Notes: a model not told the origin generated them from the letters alone. A DNA stretch of 64,000 nt from Oncomelania hupensis (GCA_036898135.1 CM072522.1:641689-705688), one strand, 5' to 3'. Numbered from the stretch's first letter, positions 56,201 through 60,823 are shown. Numbers and translations: made by a program.

Positions 56201-56993
56201 GTAGTAAAAGAGTTAAATTTTGTGAAAAATTGTCATTTTTTGACTAACATTTGTTGACACTGTGACCTTGACCTTAAAATGAAGTCATTCATTTACTGAT
56301 TATTTATGAGTTCTCATGGATATACATCAATTTACCAAGTTTGGTTGTGGTAGTTGAAATAGGTTCTTAGACATTAATCCACATGGAAGTTTTGCACAGA
56401 CGGCGGACAGACTGCAGACCGGATGAACTGACATTTTTTTAATATATTATTTTTGGACTATTTAGAACTCATCTTGCACAAATCTTGATTCTTGTTGTTG
56501 TTTGGATTACGAAGGCTCACACTGCTATGCATGTGAGTCAAAAAGAACCATGAATCCTTCATGAGTACACATGAATCCCCAATAAGTATACATGAATCTC
56601 AAAGTAATCACTTTAAAAAGTAGCTTAAATAAGTATACATGAATCCCAAATAAGTACACATGATCTCATAAATACCAAATAAGTACACATGAATCCCTAA
56701 TAAGTACACATAAATCCCAAATAAGTACAAATGAGTCTCCAATAAGTACACATGAATCCCTAAATATAAACAGACACCAAATAAGCACCCTTAAAACGTA
56801 CACATGAATCCCTAACACGTACACATGAATCCCTAACATGTACAAATTAATCCCTAACAAGTACCCTTAAATCCCTAACCAGAACACCAATAAATGACTT
56901 ACTGTATGGGGGAATGAAAAAGGCGGTGAAGGCAGTAAAGGTGCAGATGATGACAAACTGCAATGGGTTCCATGGTGCTATGCTGTTGGACAT
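28774..56993 (-). CDS. Divergent SLC6-family (NSS fold) membrane transporter, 13 coding exons
   Basis: Thirteen exons, all with AG/GT borders and compatible phases, give 621 residues, the usual SLC6 size. The ATG at 56993 is preceded in frame by TGA and TAA, which fixes it. By eye: TM1 10-30, TM2 33-54, TM3 78-105, EL2 with YVWGTCSN and a second Cys (about 115-130), TM4 about 188-208, TM5 216-237, TM6 about 268-288, TM7 301-320, GPGL before TM8, TM8 about 358-378, TM9 about 402-424, TM10 446-470, TM11 about 475-500, and TM12 ending IGWV-like GWVIAALPLIGIPIGAL. SLC6 proteins usually move amino acids, osmolytes or monoamines with Na+ and Cl-. Here TM1 reads FTAFTAFFIPPY where the family has GNxWRFPY, and TM8 has MY where family members have D/G-S/T, so the known Na+ ligands and the gate Arg are missing. 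The tail has clustered Cys (possible palmitoylation), a Pro6 run, many Tyr, and ends QTRI, a class I PDZ-ligand pattern. Substrate cannot be named; it could be Na+-independent or non-transporting. Confidence 0.88.
28990..29495. repeat. AT-rich trinucleotide tracts in intron 12
   Basis: AAT, ATG and ACT tracts of many short runs. No coding signal. Confidence 0.8.
29496..29723. repeat. 76-bp tandem repeat, three copies
   Basis: The GCTTTTAACAAAGTAAATA start recurs at 29496, 29572 and 29648; copies 2 and 3 differ at only a few bases. Confidence 0.9.
29787..29969 (-). CDS. SLC6-like gene, exon 12 (TM11 end to TM12)
   Basis: Acceptor TTTTCAG, donor GTAAGT, 183 bases, phase 0. Encodes GLWFYTVMNGQDGG and TM12 (VGWVIAALPLIGIPIGAL), the pattern of the SLC6 C-terminal membrane segment. 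Confidence 0.9.
29977..30104. repeat. (GTA)n and (AAG)n microsatellites next to exon 12
   Basis: GTA/AAT tract followed by about 12 AAG units, starting 8 bases from the exon-12 border. On the minus strand this supplies a CTT-rich pyrimidine tract upstream of the acceptor. Confidence 0.9.
30480..30620. repeat. AAT/GATGAT/GGA trinucleotide tracts
   Basis: Mixed trinucleotide microsatellite ending just before the CAGGG-ended element. Confidence 0.85.
30627..31702. mobile_element. DNA element with CAGGGTGGAGAA ends and GTAAAG target duplication
   Basis: Left end CAGGGTGGAGAA, right end TTCTCCACCCTG, flanked directly by GTAAAG on both sides (6 bp shared). About 1.08 kb inside intron 11. It holds a poly-A tract, a GC-rich GGCCGGGGCCCAGGGGCC block and a short acidic frame. 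Superfamily unknown; a hAT-like group is possible. Confidence 0.65.
31162..31374 (-). pseudogene. Acidic 70-codon frame inside the CAGGGTGG element
   Basis: Reads TDEGEFTGFHLSDI, an acidic S/D-E-F-x-GF-x-x-x-D/E-I motif also found in the frame at 32719-33087 (SETEFLGFDEDEI). Such acidic stretches occur at transposase N-termini. No catalytic domain follows. Confidence 0.4.
31700..32060. repeat. GAT/GAA-rich low-complexity DNA
   Basis: GATGAT, GAAGAA and AATAAT runs between the CAGGGTGG element and exon 11. The long minus-strand frame across it is a read-through artefact of exon 11. Confidence 0.8.
32077..32168 (-). CDS. SLC6-like gene, exon 11
   Basis: Acceptor GCTACAG, donor GTAAGT, 92 bases, phase 1 to 0. 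Encodes VVIIVAVKQNFALLERVMM and the TM11 start. Confidence 0.88.
32594..33125 (-). mobile_element. Possible second piggyBac-type remnant
   Basis: TTAA at 32594 followed by CCTTTGGCATGCTG resembles a piggyBac-type left border, and an acidic N-terminal-like frame lies inside. The right end (TTAA near 33122) shows no matching terminal repeat, so the assignment is weak. Confidence 0.3.
32719..33087 (-). pseudogene. Acidic transposase-N-terminus-like frame
   Basis: 122 codons: MASDSETEFLGFDEDEIGP, then an acidic stretch with DDVEVSDV, ending DHQWLQDFF before losing coding character. It lies in intron 10 and no catalytic domain follows. It shares its acidic motif with 31162-31374. Confidence 0.4.
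33254..33350 (-). CDS. SLC6-like gene, exon 10 (TM10)
   Basis: Acceptor TTGACAG, donor GTGAGT, 97 bases, phase 0 to 1. Encodes AGQYYSMFLDKSMFQ and TM10 (LRFVLILLLALGLLVVYG), matching the GGMYxFxLFD and xYG positions of SLC6 proteins. Confidence 0.9.
33388..33424 (+). repeat. Fragment of the TGACCTTGA-rich repeat (left end)
   Basis: AGCAAAGCCCCTTATGACTC and CACAAGCTCCTTAGGGAA match the left end of the copies at 36337 and 55391. Confidence 0.6.
34360..34509 (-). CDS. Small 49-codon frame in the SWIM element
   Basis: Starts MASKRKHETEESDSEIELL and continues into a Lys-rich, nuclear-signal-like C-terminus ending FKKSYKS. Complete from ATG to TAA. Function unknown; it could be an accessory peptide or the first exon of the element's gene. 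Confidence 0.4.
   Translation of the reverse strand: MASKRKHETEESDSEIELLNAPKANKALNPRKIMKKTPVKQRFKKSYKS
34898..35299 (-). pseudogene. SWIM zinc-finger protein fragment
   Basis: Two consecutive frames separated by a stop near 35113. The downstream one reads CQCECAAGMGPSAHCKHV, fitting the SWIM pattern CxC...CxH. SWIM domains bind DNA or protein and occur in MULE transposases and in YqaJ-like proteins of animal mobile elements. The partner catalytic domain is missing. Confidence 0.6.
35459..35577 (-). mobile_element. tRNA-derived SINE with 11-bp target duplications
   Basis: On the minus strand it begins GGGGCCGGGTAGCTCAGTTG (A box) and has the B box GGTTCGAATCC, then a short body and an (ACA)n/CAACAACAA tail. 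It is flanked by perfect ATGGCGTGACG copies at 35448-35458 and 35578-35588. The T and anticodon stems do not pair properly, so this is a SINE rather than a working tRNA gene. Confidence 0.85.
36043..36195 (-). CDS. SLC6-like gene, exon 9 (TM8 end to TM9)
   Basis: Acceptor GTTGCAG, donor GTACTT, 153 bases, phase 0. Encodes CLGCLTIVDNIVVGLEGW and TM9 (VAVHLLVTFFVMCIAKAL). Confidence 0.88.
36337..36990 (+). repeat. TGACCTTGA-rich repeat, copy A
   Basis: Shares left end, body and right end (GCATGTGAATCAAAAAGGAA) with 55391-56545. The ends are inverted versions of GACTCACATGC. It contains several exact TGACCTTGA motifs. At 36518-36530 it shows the uninterrupted form of a site that carries a SINE in copy B. 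Confidence 0.75.
37000..37680. other. Intron 8, no gene seen
   Basis: Plain sequence with a small GTGTTCTCA duplication at 37011-37026. Nothing coding recognised. Confidence 0.5.
37688..38972 (-). mobile_element. hAT-like element with CAGGGTTC ends
   Basis: Left end CAGGGTTCCCACCAG and right end GGTACGAACCCTG are inverted, flanked by CATTAA on each side (6 bp). Subterminal TTTTCCATGGCTTTTCCAG-type repeats crowd both ends. It carries the hAT-like C-terminal ORF below. It lies in intron 8. Confidence 0.65.
37985..38620 (-). pseudogene. hAT-like C-terminal dimerisation region plus coiled coil
   Basis: The frame at 38216-38617 contains LWSVVREVLLLSHGQASVER and GFSVNKEVMTDN, in the position of the hAT dimerisation motif. 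After EEERKKR a frameshift leads into a charged, probably coiled-coil extension (frame 38215 down to about 37985: RKLVLDEIEELKSKKKRLEL) broken by one stop. N-terminal catalytic parts are absent. It is a dead remnant; hAT assignment is by motif only. Confidence 0.55.
39579..39700 (-). CDS. SLC6-like gene, exon 8 (GPGL, TM8)
   Basis: Acceptor TTTTCAG, donor GTAAGA, 122 bases, phase 1 to 0. Encodes YAIGPGLLLWQMPAAFTSLG and TM8. GPGL is the SLC6 hallmark before TM8; the family's D/G-S/T sodium-site residues are replaced by MY. Confidence 0.92.
39910..40019 (-). CDS. SLC6-like gene, exon 7 (TM7, EL4)
   Basis: Acceptor GTGTGTAG, donor GTGAGT, 110 bases, phase 2 to 1. Encodes AWFLLVIVFALVSQLPPIAM (TM7) and APYLANMIEKTHPNVH. 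Confidence 0.9.
40470..41000 (+). repeat. Dispersed repeat R600, isolated copy in intron 6
   Basis: Head TTAGTTAGTCATAGTTTATA through all landmarks to AATTTAAAGCACTAAATGTC. It is the only substantial copy outside the 3.6-23.6 kb cluster. Confidence 0.85.
41001..42245. other. Intron 6, no supported gene
   Basis: Frames at 41353-41688 (+) and 41662-41898 (-) overlap on opposite strands. The minus frame (RRGQRQRTDTSKSDVEKQAK, then PHAKCSTYCQVQTRRC) looks mildly protein-like and could be a transposon fragment, but I cannot name a domain. Confidence 0.4.
42249..42357. repeat. About 110-bp intronic repeat, copy 1
   Basis: GGCACTCTCCCAATCTAGGA followed by ACTCTCACCTGAAGGAGTAG. It recurs at 44094-44203, and its first part at 59889-59955. 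Confidence 0.65.
42362..42470. repeat. 50-bp tandem duplication covering the exon-6 splice donor
   Basis: AGGACACCTCTCAACGCTGA starts at 42371 and again at 42421 (period 50, no differences seen). Each unit ends in CACACATTT, which on the minus strand is the AAATGTGTG of the donor, so donor-like copies lie at +50 and +100 into the intron. Confidence 0.9.
42465..42604 (-). CDS. SLC6-like gene, exon 6 (TM6)
   Basis: Acceptor ATACACAG, donor GTGAGT, 140 bases, phase 0 to 2. Encodes VVFLDKEQLLSDW and TM6 (GFQFLMYSVPVWTAIAPTMG), matching the W...FF.LG.G SLC6 TM6 region but without its Ser/Gly pattern. Confidence 0.88.
42612..42892 (-). mobile_element. Chimeric tRNA/5S-type SINE adjoining exon 6
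   Basis: The minus strand starts GATAGTGCAGTGGTTGGAGC (A-box-like), continues to TTAGCACTTGGATGGGTGAC, which closely matches the C-box region of 5S rRNA, and ends GGGACTACCTTTACCTTT. The last ~65 bases match a 5'-truncated copy at 55585-55661 that has clear target duplications. The tail ends 7 bases from the exon-6 acceptor AG. Confidence 0.75.
42893..43105. repeat. Degenerate ATCAAATCA minisatellite
   Basis: Imperfect units of the type AACCATCAAATCACTGATC over about 200 bases. Confidence 0.8.
43423..43536 (-). CDS. SLC6-like gene, exon 5 (TM5)
   Basis: Acceptor GGCAG, donor GTAAGC, 114 bases, phase 0. Encodes VLFLIGPAALSCLLAVLGYG and the loop NLDSEVTMRHLRRNYQ. Confidence 0.88.
44094..44203. 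repeat. About 110-bp intronic repeat, copy 2
   Basis: GGCACTCACCCGTCTAGAAC to ACTCTCACCTGAAGGAGTAG; homologous to 42249-42357. Confidence 0.65.
44368..44596 (-). CDS. SLC6-like gene, exon 4 (EL2 end, TM4)
   Basis: Acceptor GTTTCAG, donor GTAGGT, 229 bases, phase 2 to 0. Encodes RPEMLFYKHEFLQMSQGP, a close fit to the E-F/Y-W-x-x-x-V-L stretch before TM4 in SLC6 proteins, then TM4 (LAIVWVLVFLLVGFGG). Confidence 0.92.
44795..44860 (+). repeat. Degenerate tRNA-SINE fragment (B box)
   Basis: GACGCTGGTTCGAATCCCCG holds a perfect B box with no convincing A box; probably a decayed SINE. Confidence 0.45.
45145..45275. repeat. ATT/GTT trinucleotide tract
   Basis: TTATTATTG-type microsatellite followed by a G-rich stretch at 45291-45330. 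Confidence 0.85.
46054..47440 (-). CDS. piggyBac transposase, catalytic part
   Basis: The open frame runs from about 47440 to the TGA at 46054. It holds the DDE_Tnp_1_7 pattern: MDVDESMVPYYGRH (first Asp), FFDNLFSSLPLLEEL (second Asp), NKNMGGTDRMDQ (third Asp), and a C-terminal Cys-rich domain CLQCGKKTVKLCSKC with a final CFIPFH. The enzyme excises and inserts at TTAA by a hairpin route. The N-terminus (FELFFDED) continues into the acidic frame upstream after a one-base shift, so the catalytic half is intact but the full gene is broken. Confidence 0.92.
47408..47809 (-). pseudogene. piggyBac transposase acidic N-terminal part
   Basis: 133 codons from MEALDIITASDNDLDGADIY through a Ser/Glu/Asp run to KSWITDKGFITSVHL. 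A one-base indel near 47425-47440 separates it from the catalytic frame. Acidic N-termini are usual in this family. Confidence 0.8.
48617..49508 (-). mobile_element. CAGGGTTCG-ended DNA element abutting piggyBac
   Basis: Left end CAGGGTTCGTACAG and right end GTGCGAACCCTG, flanked by TTTAA on both sides (5 bp). Subterminal CAAAGACTTTTTAAAGACTT repeats fill both ends. It resembles the element at 37688-38972 at its termini. Its left flank TTTAA includes the right TTAA of piggyBac. Confidence 0.65.
49185..49345 (-). pseudogene. Short non-LTR reverse-transcriptase fragment
   Basis: Reads YFLNGRKIITKVGNSYSSSN and NINVGIPQESVI, the palm block of LINE RTs (normally GVPQGS), over only about 50 codons. 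It is an isolated splinter inside the CAGGG element. Confidence 0.55.
49738..49924 (-). CDS. SLC6-like gene, exon 3 (TM3, EL2 cysteines)
   Basis: Acceptor GTGTGTAG, donor GTCAGT, 187 bases, phase 1 to 2. Encodes GVGIAALIDLLLRMATFAPL (the KGVGYA... TM3 of SLC6) and YVWGTCSNLQLGSMEELC, the conserved EL2 disulfide pair. Confidence 0.93.
50186..50250. repeat. (ATT)n microsatellite
   Basis: About 21 ATT units in intron 2. Confidence 0.95.
50389..50526 (-). CDS. SLC6-like gene, exon 2 (TM2)
   Basis: Acceptor GTCCACAG, donor GTGAGC, 138 bases, phase 1 to 1. Encodes TM2 (MVSVFVTLMVLCVPAIF) and GGYLQKGIVGIFSMFFPIWK, aligning with IPLFFLELALGQ...LFKG of the family. The usual acidic residue is Gln. 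Confidence 0.92.
50612..50616. repeat. Target duplication TACAA, left
   Basis: TACAA here and at 54963-54967 directly borders the LTR element. Confidence 0.8.
50617..51249 (+). repeat. 5' LTR with 60-bp inverted ends
   Basis: Begins TGTCACGCCAGGGAGGAATA and ends with its reverse complement (ending GGCGTGACA). The two ends are inverted over about 60 bases, far longer than the usual TG...CA. A ~50-base tandem unit (CTCTACATACATATTTCATG) repeats twice at 50756-50835. Confidence 0.85.
51256..51273 (+). promoter_or_regulatory. Primer-binding site, tRNA-Pro type
   Basis: TGGGGGCTCGTCCGGGAT, six bases after the LTR, is the 18-base site complementary to tRNA-Pro known from mammalian gammaretroviruses. 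Confidence 0.85.
51300..51640 (+). repeat. Leader repeats of the LTR element
   Basis: GGGATTCGAGCCACGGATA-type motif occurs at 51339 and 51393, and 51566-51620 repeats the LTR segment 50661-50715 (TTTTTTTCTGATTTCGTTGT). Confidence 0.75.
51890..54316 (+). CDS. Gag-protease-integrase polyprotein (no RT)
   Basis: 808 codons. Residues ~30-105 are a charged Arg/Glu coiled coil; then a gag capsid-like region (EDLEIYLWKFERVM). A zinc knuckle CYNCGGPHKVAAC sits at ~347-359, with 3 rather than 4 residues before His. The protease motif LRDTGATISVVD is at ~443. After a linker comes the integrase: H2C2 finger (LAHDTPMSGH ... YCASCDAC, ~656-700), core Asp in AIDLIGP (~730) and Asp in SDQGTQF (~790). The frame stops at 54314 after a one-base shift. 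RT and RNase H, normally between protease and integrase in gypsy elements, are absent without disturbing the frame. Confidence 0.9.
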   Translation: MPETRSQTEMAQEPDMKAKMQKWKEEGELLGLTGKDLTAYVLEEKKNWSTVAQQEKQQEREREAAQQEREAARQEREREAARQEREAERQAHLKELEIQAANPNDEGRWNRNNNAQGRHRIKIKLPFYEDGEDLEIYLWKFERVMSADHIPEDEWGLHLIALLKGKAAEAITHMQHLDFEDFQQIRNELLKKFRLTSEEYREKLKNAKKKNDETARELMNRITQWITRWIELSGKTKDFDSVVELLAVDTFVDALPREQATFVRDRRPATVDAAAEAAETYEISRRSRGHETRSMHVDSSRDRLRFRDSRSSSPRRDNNQQGSRDNKPTSRNEHPPFRNRVSFKLECYNCGGPHKVAACPNRKQNVMYVHSPCEAAPALNCSSADTHRQHHERIDHHALRVGIPYFGDKIEDDHKMALCDKCRKIDYQPLCQVEIEGKEVLALRDTGATISVVDTELVPKDKYTGEIRSVTFASCDVKQVPVAKVFMRTPFFEGNAEVLVMPRPAMPVLIGNARFLNKEQLNVIPVYPIMGTCATRETNATETRQPKQLEEIKAKELCAEIETRSAATKRSQKELKISETKIVDVTPEQLKQAQKEDESLKKCRDAADGSVEMKQGDKRTKAIYRWKNGVLTREFKENDQKKTQIVVPKKYRQGIMKLAHDTPMSGHLGGRKTKNRIWTDFYWPGICGDVQRYCASCDACQRSTYRGRHMRAPLGKVPMVDTPFEKIAIDLIGPIIPMSDRGYRYVLTMVDYATRYPEAVPLKTCQTTEIAEALWTIWTRLGIPKEIVSDQGTQFVGDLMKQLQKLLT
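54305..54927 (+). pseudogene. Integrase C-terminal part in shifted frame
   Basis: The frame resumes with the SNGLVEKFNGTLK catalytic Glu block, then RQARNF-like region and a GPF-type domain (WKGPFTVTKKINEFDYKV) ending HANLLKSYMERE. The last few codons and the stop (54925) lie in LTR sequence, showing the gene was cut by a deletion. Confidence 0.88.
54902..54962 (+). repeat. 3' LTR remnant (61 bp)
   Basis: Identical to 51189-51249, followed by the TACAA duplication. The other ~570 bases of the 3' LTR are missing. Confidence 0.88.
55040..55390. repeat. About 20-bp minisatellite (AAAAGTACACATGAATCCCT type)
   Basis: Irregular units around GAATCCCTAAAAAGTACAC repeat more than ten times. Continued at 56545-56880. 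Confidence 0.85.
55585..55661 (+). mobile_element. 5'-truncated SINE with CTATCAAA duplications
   Basis: 77 bases ending GGGACTACCTTTACCTTT, flanked by CTATCAAA at 55577-55584 and 55662-55669. Copy A of the host repeat (near 36518) shows the empty site. Same SINE family as 42612-42892. Confidence 0.85.
55866..55923 (-). repeat. R600 tail fragment, variant subfamily
   Basis: GGTCCTGATTTGGCTCGGAA to AATAATCATGTAATGTA, the reverse complement of 10013-10065. Confidence 0.75.
56546..56880. repeat. About 20-bp minisatellite, second block
   Basis: Units of AATAAGTACACATGAATCCC type up to 20 bases before the exon-1 donor region. Confidence 0.85.
56903..56993 (-). CDS. SLC6-like gene, exon 1 (start codon, TM1)
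   Basis: ATG at 56991-56993, donor ACAGTAAGT, 91 bases. Encodes MSNSIAPWNPLQFVIICTF and the rest of TM1. TGA and TAA lie in frame within 40 bases upstream, so translation cannot start earlier in this exon. Confidence 0.85.
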
Positions 56994-56995
56994 CT

Positions 56996-57008
56996 TGACC
57001 TTTGACCT
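56996..57008 (-). promoter_or_regulatory. DR1-type nuclear-receptor motif beside the start codon
   Basis: AGGTCAAAGGTCA on the minus strand, two bases before the ATG, equals the HNF4/RXR DR1 consensus. It may be a chance or TE-derived motif; no function is shown. Confidence 0.35.
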
Positions 57009-57059
57009 TCACAGTACCTGACCTTAAGCTTGCTGAAAGGTGGGCCTTGGAAATATTGA

Positions 57060-57520
57060 TGGCAGAGTAGTTTTACCCTCCACCCTGTCCACCTCCCGTC
57101 AATCACTCAAGTCAACGTCCGAGTTCCTGTTCCCAAAAAAAAATTGTGTTTTGTATGTTTGACCTTCACAATCATCTTCACCTCTGAAGTTCATAACACA
57201 TTCTTGGGCTGATGTTGTCTGTGAAAAGAGAAATGTCAATTCCTAAACTAAATTCAGACTAAATAAAGTACACTAAATTCAACTTGTTTCAAGCTAAATT
57301 TCCTTTAAACAGTAAATACAAACTAAATATTTTCCATTAGTGTATGCATAAATTTTAACCAAAATAAATTCACTTTATACATAAATTTAAACCAAAAGAA
57401 ATTCACTTTATACATAAATTTAAACTAAAGAAACAACTTTTTAATGATTCAGTCCAAAGCAATTATCTAGTGCAGTGCTGGACTCAAAACAGTTTTTAGG
57501 AATTCATACGTGAAGCCACC
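57060..57520. other. Upstream of exon 1, no promoter recognised
   Basis: AT-rich with ACATAAATTTAAACTAAA-type short repeats at 57360-57430. No TATA box or exon is convincingly placed. Confidence 0.4.
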
Positions 57521-57524
57521 TCAC

Positions 57525-57860
57525 TACAAGAACTAATGAATCATAATATCAAAGTCCACTTCCTTGCTAAGACTTAATGAAACATAATGTTACTAAAGTA
57601 CACCTCCCCTACTAAGAGACTAAGATCTAATGAATTTAAATCCACCTCCCTGCTAAGACTTAATGAATCTTAGTATCTAAGTCCACCTCCCTGTTAAAAC
57701 TTGAAACATAAAATCAAAGTCCACTTCCATGCTAAGGCTTAATGAATCATAATATCAAAGTCCACTTCCTTGCTAAGACAACGAAAATGTAATATCAAAG
57801 TCCACCTCACTGCTAAGACCTAATGAATCATAATATCAAAGTTCACCTCTCTACTAACGA
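57525..57860. repeat. About 45-55-bp tandem repeat
   Basis: Units of AATGAATCATAATATCAAAG, TCCACTTCCTTGCTAAGAC repeat about seven times with drift. Confidence 0.85.
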
Positions 57861-57864
57861 GACA

Positions 57865-58680
57865 TAAAAAATGGAATAAAACAGTAAATGCAACTGCATT
57901 CAAATGACAAAATAATGAAAAACAAAAGAATAAATCCTTTAACTAGAAATGAACGCAAACTGGGATGATAGAACACTACAATGAGACATTTTCAAGCAAA
58001 AGTATATCGTCCTGTATTTGTGTAGTGTTGGTACCCGAGGAATGGCTTTCACTTGAAAATACATGCTGTATTGTCCCGTCTTGTCTCACAATAGCATTCA
58101 TTTCTAGTTTACATACATATTAATGCTTGTGGTTTTTTTCCCCTTATATTATAAATAGACCTAATCAGCCAAACTGCACAAATACAGTGACACAAAATAA
58201 GACTAACTTTAACACAAAGTCTTTTCTCCAGTGATCCTGTCTTACTCACAATCTCGTAAAATGTGGGTGATATGGTACAGTTGTTATTCTCTTCTCTGTG
58301 CGTTTTTTTTATACCACCACAATACATGTAATGTATATTTCATTTAAGTCTCCGTCACATGGCTGCAGAAAGGATGCACAACAAGTGTTCCTAAAGCAGG
58401 ACAGGCGTGAAAAACCACAGCAAACATCTCAAGCCTTCTGTGCAATTTTGGCATCTGCCACACTACGACCCACACAAACGCCAGTCACCACCAGTATCTG
58501 AAACATGGAAAACACAGGAAAAAAATTAACCATCAGTAAAACTAAAAGATTATAATACATCAAATGAAAATAAAATACAAGGCAAGCCATCCAAAAGTAT
58601 TTCCAGACACATAAACACATACACACACATAGAGTGGTCGAAAAACAGCATTTTCAAAAGTGTACATTTTCGAAAATAGA
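57865..58680. other. No confirmed gene; one weak exon-like interval at 58432-58502
   Basis: On the minus strand CCATGTTTCAG precedes a short open stretch (ILVVTGVCVGRSVADAKIAQ) ending in TGA. It could be a last exon of an upstream gene or a 5' UTR exon of the SLC6 gene; support is thin. Confidence 0.3.
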
Positions 58681-58683
58681 AAG

Positions 58684-59083
58684 TGAGCTGTAGATAAAGA
58701 TGGTGTGATGGACCGACCAACTGATCGACCAGCGGAGTGCCACTGACTGATTGACAACCACTAAGTACCTATATTCCAAAAAATTGCTCTGTCTCGGCTT
58801 TATCCTAAAGATGCAAATTGAAGACATGGAACCATTTGCCACTATCTGAACTATCTGCAAGTTAAAATTTATCAATATCTGTTTAGCCAATTGTGGGATA
58901 CAGGGTTAAACATGTTTAGAAAATGAGGGAAATCAGCAACCTTGACCTTTGAGGAAGTGCAAATATGCCTGAAATAATAAGGGAGCTGTAGATAAAGATG
59001 GTGCGATGGACTGACCGACTGATCGACCAGCGGAGTGCCACTGACTGATTGGCAACCACTAAGTACCTATATTCCAAAAAATT
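58684..59083. repeat. 103-bp direct repeat, two copies
   Basis: GAGCTGTAGATAAAGATGGT to CCTATATTCCAAAAAATTG at 58684-58786 and 58982-59083, with only a few differences. Spacer about 195 bases. Confidence 0.85.
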
Positions 59084-59089
59084 GTCCAA

Positions 59090-60820
59090 ATCGGTTCAGC
59101 AATTTCTGAGGCAAATCATGTTTAGCAAACAATTGTGGCTCAAGCTAAAATGTCAACATTCTGTTGTGACTACTCCCAAATCCAATAGTTCTATGTTATA
59201 CCATGATTCTGTTGTCCTCCTCCAAGCATGTATGGACATGCAATGGCTTTATCAGACATATAATTAATGCCTTTAGATATACAACATTCTCAGACATATA
59301 CATACTAATATGAATCAATTCACTGTCCTCATCATGATAAGCAAGGATAATTTTCTTGACATGAACGTCAAGAGATATGAAATAAAACAAAAGATGCTAG
59401 TTATTAGAACTTCCAACCTCCTTTCACTCATTTCATTTCGCCGACACACATATTGTCACTCTCTCCACCAGTCAACATCTCATTCACTAAACACTTGCAC
59501 TACGATAAGGCAGAAAGAGCATCACAGGCACCTGCTCTCAATCATTAACACTCGATGATAAACAGATCATTAAAGGTTTTAAATAAAACATGTATAGAAT
59601 TATACTCATGACTGATATAAATACTCTCGGACATACAGTACACCCTCAGACATCCAAACACTCTCGAACATTCAACACTGTTATTTGACATTCTCATACT
59701 CTTGGGCGTACATAAATGTCATAGTCAATGTCCCCAGATGTACTAATAAAAGTGTTCTTTAGTCTGTGAGAAGGAAAAGAGCAAGATCTAACCCTTAGCT
59801 GCAAATGGTGCTAACTTGTCGCTTGATTGCATTCTCTAACACCATGACAACTACAGGGACCTATAGTGTTTGCTGATCATGTTTATGTTTCTGGCACTGA
59901 CCCATCTAGGACGTGAGCATCGGGATATTTTAAAAGTTTGTGCGTCGGAATGCACAGACTATAGTACAATACAGTCAGGTTATAACACTGTTGGACATGC
60001 AACACCTCCAGATATACAACACCCGTTTTATCAGTGGACCCCACACACGCCCACATCTTTGATTACTGGCCCTAATTACTAACAGCCATCCAGTGTTACC
60101 ATGTCCACAGGGCCATGATTGTGACTACACTGTCCCTGCAATCACAGTATCTGGAATGAGGGGAGATGACAAAAGAGCGCCTTACACATCATGTCTGAAA
60201 AGTGCAGTGTCAGCAGGACAGATAACCGCAATAATACAAAATGTAATGCCCCCAACTCTAACATGCTGGTGCCGGCTCACTCCAGGCTTTGCCTTCTTTG
60301 AGATACTTTAAGTCAGTCTGAACCCTACATCAACATGCAAAATAACAACAACAACAAACACCTTATAAAATGTATCATTGGAGCTAAGAGACGACTATTT
60401 GCATTCATACTTTTTTATGTCTGATATATGAAAAATTTGAAATGTAAAAGATGTGTCCAAACGTTCTAAAAGATCAACTGCTATAATCAATACATGACAT
60501 AGCTGTCCTTGCAGTTGCAAAATACTACTACTACATACTACGAATAATAATACAATTTATATAGTTTACGGTACATGGTGCTTCAAGTCATACTGGACTC
60601 TACAGGCACACACATTTGGACATAGGTTGTGCTAGCCTAAAGTATTTATAACACTGACTGCACAAGCAACAATGCTTCTCTCTGATTAAGTAGGTCAAAT
60701 GAGGCAGCCACTATTGTGAGGCTGCTGGGGAGTCCCTGACCTCATCACAGCTAGGTCTTCACAGGTTTTGGCTTTAACTCTTTTACGACAGATGGTGATT
60801 TAAAAAAAAAAAAGTTTATT
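59090..60820. other. No gene; scattered GACAT/ACTCTCGGACATAC-type short repeats
   Basis: 59600-59720 has loosely repeated ACTCTCGGACATACA units. 59889-59955 carries a third partial copy of the 42249 repeat. Frames here have no recognised domain. Confidence 0.45.
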
Positions 60821-60823
60821 GTA

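Larger units (their letters stand above)
55391..56545 (+). repeat. TGACCTTGA-rich repeat, copy B
   Basis: Longer copy of the repeat at 36337-36990, with the left end AAAGCCCTTATGACTCACAT and the right end GCATGTGAGTCAAAAAGAAC inverted to each other. It contains at least four TGACCTTGA motifs, a SINE insertion at 55585 and an inverted R600 tail fragment at 55866. It is embedded between the two minisatellite blocks. Confidence 0.75.

Noticed and set aside
60093..60311. 72-codon plus-strand frame
   Set aside because: It has no domain, repeat or splice support.
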